64,000 nt of DNA from Elusimicrobiota bacterium. GTDB taxonomy: Bacteria > Elusimicrobiota > Elusimicrobia > UBA1565 > UBA9628. The stretch is from positions 23,359 through 87,358 of the forward strand of contig JACQAZ010000022.1 in the NCBI GenBank assembly GCA_016194705.1, written 5' to 3'. Of the stretch, positions 23,992-32,654 are shown piece by piece. The translations under genes and the position numbers were made by a program. The stretch's first letter is position 1; each line of letters starts with the position of its first letter. Under the pieces are notes generated by a model. The model did no database searches. It was not told the origin of the DNA and worked only from the letters and a program-made list of their open reading frames with translations.

Positions 23992-25286
23992 CAGCCGTGC
24001 ATCCTCTTGTAGACTTCTTTGTAGCCCGCGAAGCCGTTCTTGGTGTAGTCTTCCCACGAGAGCGGCTTGTGCCCCGTCTTGATCTCGGCCATCGTAATGC
24101 AGCCGTCGACCGGGCAGACCAGGGAGCAGAGGTTGCAGCCGACGCAGTCCTCCTCGATCACGATGGGCTTGCGGTTGCCGTTCTTCTTCTCGATGGTGAT
24201 GCACTGGTGCGCCGTGTCGTTGCAGGCGACGAAGCACAGGTCGCAGCCGATGCAGGTCGCGTGGTCGATCGACGCCACGGTCTTCTGGTGCAGGTTGAGG
24301 GTCTTCCAATCCACGACGGAGGGAGCGGTCTTGCCGATGAAATCTTCGAGCTTCTCGAAGCCCTGGCGCTCCATCCAGTCCTCGAGGCCGGCGTTGAGTT
24401 CCTCCACGATCCGGAAGCCGTAGTGCATGACGGCCGTGCACAGCTGCACCGATGACGAGCCGAGCAGCATGAACTCGACCGCGTCCGCCCAGGTCGAGAT
24501 GCCGCCGATCCCCGAGATGGGCAGGCCCCGGGTTTCGGGGTCGGTGGCGATCTGGGAGACCATGTTGAGCGCGATCGGCTTGACCGCGGGGCCGCAGTAG
24601 CCTCCGTGGGAGATCTTGCCGCCCACCGCGAACTTGGGCTTCATCGTCTCGAGGTCGACGCCCATGATCGAGTTGATCGTGTTGATAAGCGAGACTCCGT
24701 CGGCTCCGCCCTGCTTGGCCGCGCGTGCGGCGTAGCGCACGTCGGTGATGTTCGGCGTCAGCTTGACGAGCACGGGGATCGTCGACTTTTCCTTGACGTA
24801 TTCCGTGACCATCTTGATGTACTCGGGCACTTGGCCCACCGCGGCGCCCATGCCGCGCTCGCTCATGCCGTGGGGGCAGCCGAAATTGAGCTCGAAGCCG
24901 TCGCAGCCCGTGTCGAGGCAGCGCTTGACGATGTCGTGCCAGGCCTTGCGCTCGCAAGGGACCATCAAGGAGGCCACGACTGCGTGCTTCGGGAAGCGCT
25001 TCTTGACCTCGTAAATCTCCTTGAGGTTGTCCTCGAGCGGGCGGTCGGTGATCAGCTCGATGTTGTTGAAGCCCGCCATCTTCATGCCGCCGATGTCGAC
25101 GGCGCCGTAGCGCGAGGTCGTGTTGATGACCGCGGGGTCCTGGCCGAGAGTCTTCCAGACCGCTCCGCCCCAGCCGTACTCGAAGGCGCGCATGACCTGC
25201 TCGCCGGAATTGGCCGGCGGGGCCGAGGCCAGCCAGAAGGGGTTGGGAGACTTGATGCCGGCGCAGTCGGTCGAGAGATCAGCCAT
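23991..25286 (-). CDS. preA: NAD-dependent dihydropyrimidine dehydrogenase subunit PreA
   Basis: 431 residues. The N-terminal two thirds is a dihydroorotate-dehydrogenase-like FMN barrel (GIKSPNPFWLASAPP, FELNFGCPHGM, VKLTPNITD, GIGGISTWADA). The C-terminus has two 4Fe-4S clusters (CIGCDLCFVAC and CVGCNLCSLVCP). With PreT it reduces uracil or thymine to the dihydro form. It overlaps the preT stop by eight bases. The length and domain order match bacterial PreA. Confidence 0.92.
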   Translation of the reverse strand: MADLSTDCAGIKSPNPFWLASAPPANSGEQVMRAFEYGWGGAVWKTLGQDPAVINTTSRYGAVDIGGMKMAGFNNIELITDRPLEDNLKEIYEVKKRFPKHAVVASLMVPCERKAWHDIVKRCLDTGCDGFELNFGCPHGMSERGMGAAVGQVPEYIKMVTEYVKEKSTIPVLVKLTPNITDVRYAARAAKQGGADGVSLINTINSIMGVDLETMKPKFAVGGKISHGGYCGPAVKPIALNMVSQIATDPETRGLPISGIGGISTWADAVEFMLLGSSSVQLCTAVMHYGFRIVEELNAGLEDWMERQGFEKLEDFIGKTAPSVVDWKTLNLHQKTVASIDHATCIGCDLCFVACNDTAHQCITIEKKNGNRKPIVIEEDCVGCNLCSLVCPVDGCITMAEIKTGHKPLSWEDYTKNGFAGYKEVYKRMHG

Positions 25287-26697
25287 GGGCCTTCGTCCTT
25301 TCCGACGGCAGCTTGGGCATGATCGGCGCGACCTTTCGGCCGTCGATCGTCGAGATCCAGTAGTCGTTGCCGGCGGGAGCGGGGACCCCGGGCTGAAGGG
25401 CGCGGTGGATCGCCCAAGCCGCGCGCTTGCCGTCGGCGGCGGCGTTGACGACCTCCTTGCCGCCGTTGATCGCGTCGCCGCCCGCGAAGACCCGGGGGTG
25501 CGAGGCGCGCAAGGTCTCGGGTTCCACCGAGATGCGGCCGTCCGAGGCGAGCTTCAAGTCGAAGGCCTTGGCGAGGGCGAAATGCTTGGTCTGGCCTATG
25601 GCCTTGATCACTCGGTCGCAGGCGACCTTGAAAGTGGAGCCGGTGACCTTCAGCTTGCCTCCGACTGCCTTCGTTCGCGCGAACTCGATCCCTTCGACTC
25701 TCCCCTTGCCTAGAATCCTGACCGGCGATGCGTGCCACAGGAACTCGGCCCCGTCGGACTTCGCCAATGCGTACTCGAAGCCGTAGGCTCCCATCTCCGC
25801 CTCGGAGCGGCGGTAGGCCATCACGACGCGCTTGGCCCCCGTGCGCTTGGACTGCGTCACCGCGTCGATCGAGGTGTTGCCCGCGCCGATGACGACGGTG
25901 CAGTCGCTCTTGCCGATGGGACCCAGGTCCCTGTCCTTGACGAAGCGGATGAAGGAGAGGGCGTCCCAGACTCCGCGGAGTCCTTCCCCGGGGATCCCCA
26001 ATGAGTGGGTCTCGCCGAGGCCGATGCCGATGAAGACGGCCTCGAAATCCTTGAGGAGGCGCTCCGGCGCGATATCCCTGCCCACTTCGACGCCCATCTT
26101 GACGTCGATCCCCAATTGAAAGAGCCGCTTGATCTCGTCGAGCGAGACCTTCTGGTCCATCTTGTACTCGGCGATGCCGAAGGTGTTGAGGCCTCCGGGG
26201 ACCTTCTTGTGCTTCTCGAAGAGGACGACCGCGTAGCCCAGCCGCCGCAGGTACGAGGCGCAGGAAAGGCCCGCGGGGCCGCCCCCGATCACGGCGACGC
26301 GATGGCCGTTGTCGGGCGCGGGCTTGAAGGGCCGCAGGCCCGTCGCGTTGGCGTGATCGGTGGCGCGGCGCTGCAGGCTCGCGATCGAGATGGGCTTCTC
26401 CTGCCAGTCGTGATAGACGCAGGAGCCCTCGCAGAGGACCTCGACGGGGCAGGCCCGGGCGCAGGAATGGCCCAGGGCGTTGGCCTCGAGGATCGTCTTG
26501 GCCGAGCCGACGAGGTTGTTCGAGGCGATCTGCTTGATGAAGCGGGGGATGTCGATGTGGGTCGGGCAGGCCTTGATGCAGGGCGCGTCGTAGCAATAGA
26601 GGCAGCGATTGGCCTCTACGACGGCTTCCTCGGGTCGCAGGGCCGGATTGATCTCGGCGAAGTTCTCCCGGAAGATCTTCTTGGTGGCGGAGTCCAT
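25279..26697 (-). CDS. preT: NAD-dependent dihydropyrimidine dehydrogenase subunit PreT
   Basis: 472 residues, GltD-type flavoprotein. The N-terminal cysteine set (CLYCYDAPCIKACP, CARACPVEVLCEGSC) binds Fe-S clusters; VIGGGPAGLSCASYL is the FAD dinucleotide site and VIGAGNTSIDA the NAD(P)H site. Alone it could be read as a glutamate synthase small subunit, but the overlap with preA makes it the electron-input subunit of dihydropyrimidine dehydrogenase. It is the first gene of the pyrimidine operon. Confidence 0.9.
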   Translation of the reverse strand: MDSATKKIFRENFAEINPALRPEEAVVEANRCLYCYDAPCIKACPTHIDIPRFIKQIASNNLVGSAKTILEANALGHSCARACPVEVLCEGSCVYHDWQEKPISIASLQRRATDHANATGLRPFKPAPDNGHRVAVIGGGPAGLSCASYLRRLGYAVVLFEKHKKVPGGLNTFGIAEYKMDQKVSLDEIKRLFQLGIDVKMGVEVGRDIAPERLLKDFEAVFIGIGLGETHSLGIPGEGLRGVWDALSFIRFVKDRDLGPIGKSDCTVVIGAGNTSIDAVTQSKRTGAKRVVMAYRRSEAEMGAYGFEYALAKSDGAEFLWHASPVRILGKGRVEGIEFARTKAVGGKLKVTGSTFKVACDRVIKAIGQTKHFALAKAFDLKLASDGRISVEPETLRASHPRVFAGGDAINGGKEVVNAAADGKRAAWAIHRALQPGVPAPAGNDYWISTIDGRKVAPIMPKLPSERTKAHG

Positions 26698-26716
26698 TCT
26701 TCCCGTCGAAACGACG

Positions 26717-26746
26717 ATTTTATCTTATCCGTCGACGGGGTGTCAA
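26717..26746 (-). promoter_or_regulatory. promoter of the pyrimidine catabolic operon (preT)
   Basis: TTGACA (26741-26746 on the minus strand), 18-bp spacer, TAAAAT (26717-26722), about 20 bases before the preT ATG. Confidence 0.6.
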
Positions 26747-26763
26747 ACCGCCCTGCGCCCCAC

Positions 26764-27312
26764 CTAACGCATGATTTGGACGCGGCCGATCGTGGGCTGC
26801 GGGATCAGGGCCTTGGAGAGGGCGCTGACGCCCTCCCCGACGTACATGGCCGAGACCAGCACGACACTGCCCAGCACGATGCCCATGGCCACGTTGCCGC
26901 GCTGGAGTTCCTTGCCCGGGGCCACGTCGTTGAAGCGCCGCGAGAGTCGGCCGAAGAGGCGCAAGGTGATCGAGATCGTCATCAGCGCCAGGACCATCGA
27001 GATGACGAGGTGGCCGATGGCCATCAAGGTCAGCTGCCAGAGCGTGAAGCCGCTCTCGGTGGGCGTGGTCATGTAGACCCGGAAGATCGTCACGACCGAG
27101 GCCAGGCCCTTCTGAAGGATCATCGACGCGGCGAAGAGGATGGCCGCCATCAGGACGCCCACGGCATTGTTGCCTTTCTTGATCTCCTCGCCCATGTGAA
27201 AATCCGGGTTGGCGGAGACGAACATCTCGTAGGTCGCCCAGATCACGACGCCCGACATGGCCACCATCAGGATGAACTCGAACAGCCCTCGCGTCACTTG
27301 AGTCAGGAACAT
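26764..27312 (-). CDS. DUF350 family membrane protein
   Basis: 182 residues with about four to five membrane spans in two similar halves, each with an N..A motif (KKGNNAVGVLMAAILFA and QRGNVAMGIVLGSVVLV), the hallmark of DUF350 proteins. Their function is unknown; relatives occur beside secreted-protease and membrane-stress genes. It lies 15 bases after the transglutaminase-like gene on the same strand, and the two probably form an operon. Confidence 0.75.
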   Translation of the reverse strand: MFLTQVTRGLFEFILMVAMSGVVIWATYEMFVSANPDFHMGEEIKKGNNAVGVLMAAILFAASMILQKGLASVVTIFRVYMTTPTESGFTLWQLTLMAIGHLVISMVLALMTISITLRLFGRLSRRFNDVAPGKELQRGNVAMGIVLGSVVLVSAMYVGEGVSALSKALIPQPTIGRVQIMR

Positions 27313-27327
27313 GAAATGCCTCCTCTC

Positions 27328-28326
27328 CTAGAAAAACGGCTCGATGCGGTAGCCTTGCGACGCCTCCAGCAGGTTCTGCGTATGCTCCCCGACGACGCCG
27401 GGCGTGAGCCACGCGGGCCCGGCCGGCTCGACGAGGATGTACTGAAGGCCCTGGTATTCGATGAAAAGGTCGCCCTTGTTCGGAATCCGGAGGATTCCCA
27501 GCAGGTAATGCTCGGGCAGGGCGAGCCCGACCATGCGCATCTGGCTCCAGTTGGCGAGGATCGAGGCCAAGGCGCCGGTCTTGGTGTCGCAGTCTCCCCA
27601 GCCGCCCAGCAGGGTCTGCAGCGGCGGCCAGAAGCCGCCGGTGTGGACGCCGTTGACGAGGGGCGGAGGGATCTTGTAGATGATCGAGGTCTGGATCATG
27701 GAGGCCACGGCGCCGATGATGTTGCCCGACTCGTAGTGCCGGCTCTCCGCGACCTGATCGAACGCCGCGGCCATCGATTTCACGAGCGGCTGGTTGTCCC
27801 GGACGACTTTCGGCATGTCGACCTCGACCTCGTTGCCGTTGACGAAGCGGAACTTCTTGCCGGCCATGTACTCGTTGACCTTCTTGTCGTGCTGGACTTT
27901 GAGCGCCGCGATGTCCTGGTCGAACTGGGCCTGAGACTTGTGCAGCCGCGACGCGTCCTTGAAGGCAGCCTGACGAGCGGCTTCATTCCAGGACTTCAGC
28001 GACGCGAGGTCGGCGTCTCGGTATCCCCAGTCCGAGAGGTAGGCTTCATAGGCGGCGCGCGGGACCGAGAAGCGCATCGTCAGGAAGTCCTGGTTGAAGT
28101 TGATGAAGCCGTATTCCGCCGTCGCCGCCTGCGGGGTCCTGCGCAGGCGCTGGAAGGTCTTGCTCTGGGCGCCCCCGCCGTCGTCGGCCTCCTGCGCATA
28201 GAGGATGTCCCGGCCGAAAGGCCGGACCGTCATGCGCTCCTGCCACCGCGAGGCCACGGAGCAGACCGTCGCGAAGGATGCGGCCCAGAGCCCGATGAGC
28301 AGACGGTAGGGGAGCGCGATTTGCAC
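27328..28326 (-). CDS. membrane-anchored transglutaminase-like protein
   Basis: 332 residues from a GTG at 28326; a TTG at 28344 is an alternative start. A hydrophobic anchor (PYRLLIGLWAASFATV) is followed by a helical middle region and, near the C-terminus, the transglutaminase-like triad order Cys (GGWGDCDTKTG), His (LALPEHYLLG) and an acidic/Glu position (YILVEPAGP). Such domains act as cysteine proteases or cross-linkers in the periplasm. It is divergent from the cyclase-kinase gene and upstream of DUF350. Substrate unknown. Confidence 0.65.
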   Translation of the reverse strand: MQIALPYRLLIGLWAASFATVCSVASRWQERMTVRPFGRDILYAQEADDGGGAQSKTFQRLRRTPQAATAEYGFINFNQDFLTMRFSVPRAAYEAYLSDWGYRDADLASLKSWNEAARQAAFKDASRLHKSQAQFDQDIAALKVQHDKKVNEYMAGKKFRFVNGNEVEVDMPKVVRDNQPLVKSMAAAFDQVAESRHYESGNIIGAVASMIQTSIIYKIPPPLVNGVHTGGFWPPLQTLLGGWGDCDTKTGALASILANWSQMRMVGLALPEHYLLGILRIPNKGDLFIEYQGLQYILVEPAGPAWLTPGVVGEHTQNLLEASQGYRIEPFF

Positions 28327-28371
28327 CGGCTGCGAGGATACCAAATTTCGACGGGCACGGGACAGCGGCGG

Positions 28372-28400
28372 TTGACAGGCCCGCGCCCGGGACCTATACT
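28372..28400 (+). promoter_or_regulatory. consensus promoter, leaderless (cyclase-kinase gene)
   Basis: TTGACA (28372-28377), 17-bp spacer, TATACT (28395-28400), seven bases, ATG at 28408. This fixes the start of a gene whose frame is open far upstream. Confidence 0.75.
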
Positions 28401-28407
28401 AAAGCCC

Positions 28408-30684
28408 ATGGGCGGCCCGACGACGCGCAATCTGACGATCATGCTCACCGACATCAAGGATTTCACCGCCCAGACCTCCAAGCGCAGCCGCGCCGAGATT
28501 CAGCTGATGCTCGAACGCCACAAGGAAGTCCTGCTTCCCGTTTTGGAAGCCAGGGGGGGCAGACTCGTCAAGACGCTCGGCGACGCCTTCCTCATGGCCT
28601 TCGAAAGCCCGACCGACGCCGTGTTGGCGGGGGCCGAGGCACAGGGGGCCATCAAGCTGTACAACGACCGCACGGGGACCGAGCACCATTTCGAGATACG
28701 GATCGCTCTCAACCAAGGCGAGGTCAACTTGGCCGATAACGACGTCTTCGGCGACCCCGTCAACATCGCGGCGCGGCTCGAGGAGGTCTGCGAGCCCGGC
28801 GAGGTCTACTTCACCGACGCGGTCTACCTCTCGATGAACAAGAGGGAGGTGCGGTCCTGCGAGGTCGGACTCTTCGAGTTCAAGGGGGTGGCGGACAAGG
28901 TGCGCGTCTACAAGGTCGGGCGAGGGCCGGCGGGCCCGCCCGCGGCGGCCGAGGTCAACGTGAAGCTGGAGCGTCCCGTCGCGCAATCCGCCGCGCCTCC
29001 TCCGCCCGCAAGCCCGGCGTCCGCGCCGAGGCAGGACTGGGGCAGCGGGCCCATGAACATGGGAACCGCCGAGGAGCTCATCGGCCAGGACGTCGGCCCG
29101 TGCCGCATCGAGGCGATCCTGGGCCGCGGCGGCATGGGAGTCGTGTACCAGGGGCGCCACAAGCGCCTCGACCGTCCCGTCGCCGTCAAGGTCATCATCC
29201 CCTCGATCCACAGGAGCGCGGGGGCCTCGGAATTGCTGCTTCAGGAAGCGCGCCTCGTCGCCCGCCTCGAGGATTCCCGCATCGTCCAGGTCTACGACGT
29301 CGGCCGCCAAGGCCAACTGAGCTTTGTCGTCATGCAGCTCATTCGCGGGGAGAATCTGGGCGACCGGGTCATCCGCCAGGGCAAGCTCTCGCAGAAGGAG
29401 GCCTTGGCGATGATGCGGGAGGTCCTGCTCGGCCTTTCCGCGGCACATCGTCAAGGGATCGTGCACCGCGATCTCAAGCCGTCGAACATCATGATCGATG
29501 AGACCGGAGCCGTCAAGCTCCTCGATTTCGGCATCGCCGGCGTCACCGGAAACGAAGAGTTCACGCCCGACGCCAGCTTCTCGGGGACCTTGGACTTCAT
29601 GGCGCCCGAGCAGTCCTTCGGCGCGAAGGCCGATCCCCGGATGGACCTCTACTCGTTCGGTGCGACATACTTCTTCGCGTTGACCGGCATGCCGCCCTTC
29701 ACCGGAAACACCGCCGTCGAGGTGCTTCTCAAGCATCGCGACGCGCCGGTCCCCGACGTGCGCCAAGTCAACCGCGAGATCACCGCCGCGGCGGCAGGCC
29801 TCATCTCGAGGCTCATGTCGAAGTTCCCCGAGGGCAGGCCCGCCAGCGCCGAGGAGGTGCTCAAGGAGCTCGAGAAACCGGGGATGGTCATGGAGGTCGA
29901 CGCCAGCGGTTCTCCCTTCAAGATCCTGCCTCCGCCCGTCGAGCCCGCGGTCGGCTTCGCCGCCGAGCTCGCCGCAACGCAGCTGCCCGGGGCCCAGCAG
30001 GCCCCCGCGTTCCTCGCGCCGGGCGTTCCGCCGCCCCCGCCCCCGGTCGATTTCCTGCCGGGTCGGATCCCTCTTCCGACGATAGGGCTCTTCGGGGTGC
30101 TCTTCGCGGCATTCTTCGGCAGCTCGTGGTCGAGCGTCGTCTTCGCCGACTGGCTGGCGGCCGGGGTCGCGGCGACGGCCTCGACGGCTCTGCTGGCGCT
30201 CTCCAAGCCGCGTTCCAGGCTGCTGCGGCTGAGCGGGGTCTTGCTGATCTGCGCGGCCGGGCTGTGCTTCTACCGCTTCGGAACCCCCCCCGGAGAGGGC
30301 TTCCCGCCGCCGGTCCCGGGCTTCGACACGCTGGTGCTCTTCTGCGTGGGAGTCATCCTGGCCGGCGCCGGCATCTTCCTGGGGTTTCTGAGTTCGCAGA
30401 CCGAGGGGGATCTTTCCGCGGGGCTCCTGGCGGCCGCCGGCGGCGTCCTGCTCGTGGCCGGCGTCGCGCGAGGCCTTCCCGAGTCGACCGGCTGGCTCAG
30501 CGGGCTCTCCTCGCGGCTGTTGGAAGGTTGGCAGGCTTTGTCGCTGACGGGAGGGCTCTGGCGCTGGGCCGGCCTCCCCGTGCTGTATGGGGCCCGCCGG
30601 TTCGCGCGCGCCTTTGAATTTGATCCCGAGGACTGGAGCCGCAGGAAGACGGCCGACGGCAGGATCATCAACTGGAACAAATGA
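28408..30684 (+). CDS. adenylate cyclase - Ser/Thr kinase - membrane fusion protein
   Basis: 758 residues. Residues about 8-170 are a class III cyclase domain with metal aspartates Asp15 (LTDIKDFT) and Asp59 (KTLGDAF), adenine-type Lys55 and the Asn119/Arg123 pair (VNIAAR), so it looks catalytically complete. A Pro/Ala linker follows. Residues about 230-480 form a Hanks-type kinase: GRGGMGVVY, Lys261 (AVKV), HRDLKPSN (Asp355), DFG (Asp373) and APEQ. A second Pro-rich linker leads to four or more membrane spans (about 555-720). The frame is open for 2.4 kb upstream, but the consensus promoter seven bases before this ATG sets the start. Domain combination is unusual; it may couple cAMP output with phosphorylation at the membrane. 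Confidence 0.88.
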   Translation: MGGPTTRNLTIMLTDIKDFTAQTSKRSRAEIQLMLERHKEVLLPVLEARGGRLVKTLGDAFLMAFESPTDAVLAGAEAQGAIKLYNDRTGTEHHFEIRIALNQGEVNLADNDVFGDPVNIAARLEEVCEPGEVYFTDAVYLSMNKREVRSCEVGLFEFKGVADKVRVYKVGRGPAGPPAAAEVNVKLERPVAQSAAPPPPASPASAPRQDWGSGPMNMGTAEELIGQDVGPCRIEAILGRGGMGVVYQGRHKRLDRPVAVKVIIPSIHRSAGASELLLQEARLVARLEDSRIVQVYDVGRQGQLSFVVMQLIRGENLGDRVIRQGKLSQKEALAMMREVLLGLSAAHRQGIVHRDLKPSNIMIDETGAVKLLDFGIAGVTGNEEFTPDASFSGTLDFMAPEQSFGAKADPRMDLYSFGATYFFALTGMPPFTGNTAVEVLLKHRDAPVPDVRQVNREITAAAAGLISRLMSKFPEGRPASAEEVLKELEKPGMVMEVDASGSPFKILPPPVEPAVGFAAELAATQLPGAQQAPAFLAPGVPPPPPPVDFLPGRIPLPTIGLFGVLFAAFFGSSWSSVVFADWLAAGVAATASTALLALSKPRSRLLRLSGVLLICAAGLCFYRFGTPPGEGFPPPVPGFDTLVLFCVGVILAGAGIFLGFLSSQTEGDLSAGLLAAAGGVLLVAGVARGLPESTGWLSGLSSRLLEGWQALSLTGGLWRWAGLPVLYGARRFARAFEFDPEDWSRRKTADGRIINWNK

Positions 30685-30699
30685 GCGCGCGGGCCGTCT

Positions 30700-31224
30700 T
30701 TAGCCGAGCTTGCGCTTGATGAACCAGAGGACAGCCCCGATCCCCAGTCCGAGGCCGCCCAGGAAGAGCAGCGGCGGGAAGAAGATTCCCCCCACCGTCG
30801 CGGCGGCCCCGATTCCCAGCGAGCCGTAGACCATCCAGGGTTTGATCGGGCTTTGCGGACCCTCGGTCGTGTTGCGCCCGTCGCCCGTGGGGTCGAATTT
30901 GGGCGTATGGATCGTCAGGCCCTTGAGGGGCGTGACGCCGGGCATCGTATAGCTCGGGTCCCGGCCTTCCGGGGGCGCGGGACGCTCCTCGTCTGCGCCC
31001 GGGGCCGCGACGGCGGGAGGAACTCCCGCGTCCTTCTCACCGGTGAACGATTCCCCCGCGGCCGTCTTGGCTTGCTCGCTCGTCGCGAGCGACGCGGAAT
31101 CTCTGCGCTCTTGGCCTTTGAGGGCCTCGAGAGTCGGCGACTCGCCCATCGCGCTCGCGCGAACGGCCGCGCCGCAGAGGGACAGGCCGATGATGGCGGC
31201 GAGGAGGACATCCTTGGTTTTCAT
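30700..31224 (-). CDS. exported protein with C-terminal membrane segment
   Basis: 174 residues: signal peptide (residues 1-25, ending ASA), a low-complexity polar region to about residue 120, and a C-terminal hydrophobic stretch (about 132-168, rich in Gly, perhaps two helices) ending in KRKLG. Its ATG overlaps the nuoN stop (ATGA), so it is the last gene of the complex I operon. No known family; a role in complex I is only a guess from position. Confidence 0.55.
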   Translation of the reverse strand: MKTKDVLLAAIIGLSLCGAAVRASAMGESPTLEALKGQERRDSASLATSEQAKTAAGESFTGEKDAGVPPAVAAPGADEERPAPPEGRDPSYTMPGVTPLKGLTIHTPKFDPTGDGRNTTEGPQSPIKPWMVYGSLGIGAAATVGGIFFPPLLFLGGLGLGIGAVLWFIKRKLG

Positions 31225-32654
31225 GGCAGGTTGTACTGCGCCGAGGTCTGCACGCTGGCGATGAGCGGCTCGGGATAGATCCCGAAGATGATCACGCCAG
31301 CGACGGCGACGGCGAGTCCTCCGTAGAGATAGGGTCCGATGGAGAGGGGCTCCTCGGTCGCGGCGGGCTTGAAGAACATGTGGTAGGCGATGGCCATGTA
31401 GTAGTACACGGAGACCACGCTATTGACCAGGCCCAGCGCGGCCAGGCCGATGTGCCCGGATTGGACGGCCGCCTGGAAGATGTAGAACTTGCCCATGAAG
31501 CCCGCCAGCGGCGGGATGCCGGCCAGCGAGAGCAGGAAGAAGGTCATCGCCAAGGCCAGGCCAAAGGAGCGTTGGGACAGCCCGTCGAAGGACTCCAAGC
31601 CGTAGGGGTCCGCGCCGGAGGATTGCGAAGCGACCGCCTGGGCGACGGAGAAAGCGCCGATGTTCATCGCGACGTAGATGAAAGAGTAGAGGAGCACCCC
31701 TTCCATTCCGACGACGGTGCCCGACACGAGCCCGATCAGGATGTAGCCGGCTTGGGCGATCGAGGAATAGGCCAGCAGGCGCTTGACGTTGCGTTGGAAC
31801 ATCGCGGTGAAGTTGCCGATCGTCATCGTGAGCGCGGAGAGCAGGACGAAGAGGGTCGTCAGATCGAAGACCTTGGCAGGCAGAAGGATGGCGAAAAGCC
31901 TGAGCATCGCGGCCAAGGTGGCGATCTTCGGCGCGATCGAAAGGTAGGCGGTCACCGGCGTGGGCGCGCCCTCATACGCGTCGGGGACCCAGAAGTGCAT
32001 CGGGGCGATGGAGGCCTTGAAGGCGAAGCCAAGGAGGACGAGGAGCAGGCCCAGTATGAAGAGAGGCCCGCCCGTCTGAGCCTGAGTGAGCCCCAAGAGC
32101 TTGGTGGTCCCAGTCGCGCCGTAGAACAGAGAGATGCCGAAGGCCATGACGGCCGAGGAGAAAGCCCCGAAGAGGAAGTACTTGATCGCCCCCTCGCTCG
32201 ACTTAGGGTTTCGCTTCTCGAAGCCGGTCAGGATGAAGGAGGAGATGGAGATCAGTTCGAGGGAGACGAAGGTCAGCAGAAGATCCACCGACGAGACCAG
32301 CAGCATCATCCCGGTGCTGGCAAACATCAGCAGCGACACAAAGATCCCGGCTCGCGCGGGCGGCAGGTCCTTGTACTCCAGACCCATGAGCAAGGAGAGC
32401 ACCGTCGTCAGCAGAACGAGCATCTTGAAGAACTGGCTCATCGGGTCGACCGACCAGAGCGAGCCGAGCCCTTGGTAGCGCGCCGCGTCCGAGATGCTCA
32501 GACCGATCAGGCACAAGGTGACGATCGAGGCCAGCCATGCCAGGTGGTAGAGCAGGCGGCCGTGCTTGGGCGCGACGAAGAGGTCGGCGACCATGAGGGC
32601 CAGGGCCAGCGCGCAGAGCGCGATCTCGGGGAAGATCAGATGGATGGCGGTCAT
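31221..32654 (-). CDS. nuoN: NADH-quinone oxidoreductase subunit N
   Basis: 477 residues, about 14 membrane helices, antiporter-like proton-pumping subunit of complex I. LLTFVSLELISISSFILTGF, PMHFWVPDAYEGAPTPVTAYLS (first part) and FQRNVKRLLAYSSIAQAGYIL carry the conserved glutamate, lysine and histidine regions of the family. It starts directly after the nuoM stop and overlaps the next gene by ATGA. Confidence 0.93.
   Translation of the reverse strand: MTAIHLIFPEIALCALALALMVADLFVAPKHGRLLYHLAWLASIVTLCLIGLSISDAARYQGLGSLWSVDPMSQFFKMLVLLTTVLSLLMGLEYKDLPPARAGIFVSLLMFASTGMMLLVSSVDLLLTFVSLELISISSFILTGFEKRNPKSSEGAIKYFLFGAFSSAVMAFGISLFYGATGTTKLLGLTQAQTGGPLFILGLLLVLLGFAFKASIAPMHFWVPDAYEGAPTPVTAYLSIAPKIATLAAMLRLFAILLPAKVFDLTTLFVLLSALTMTIGNFTAMFQRNVKRLLAYSSIAQAGYILIGLVSGTVVGMEGVLLYSFIYVAMNIGAFSVAQAVASQSSGADPYGLESFDGLSQRSFGLALAMTFFLLSLAGIPPLAGFMGKFYIFQAAVQSGHIGLAALGLVNSVVSVYYYMAIAYHMFFKPAATEEPLSIGPYLYGGLAVAVAGVIIFGIYPEPLIASVQTSAQYNLP

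Noticed and set aside
25279..26697. PreT as glutamate synthase small subunit (GltD)
   Set aside because: It overlaps preA and has no gltB neighbour; PreT and GltD share the same fold.
26005..28407. Open frame continuing upstream of the cyclase-kinase gene for 2.4 kb
   Set aside because: It lies opposite preT, DUF350 and the transglutaminase gene, has Arg/Asp/His-rich shadow composition, and a consensus promoter sits just before the ATG at 28408.
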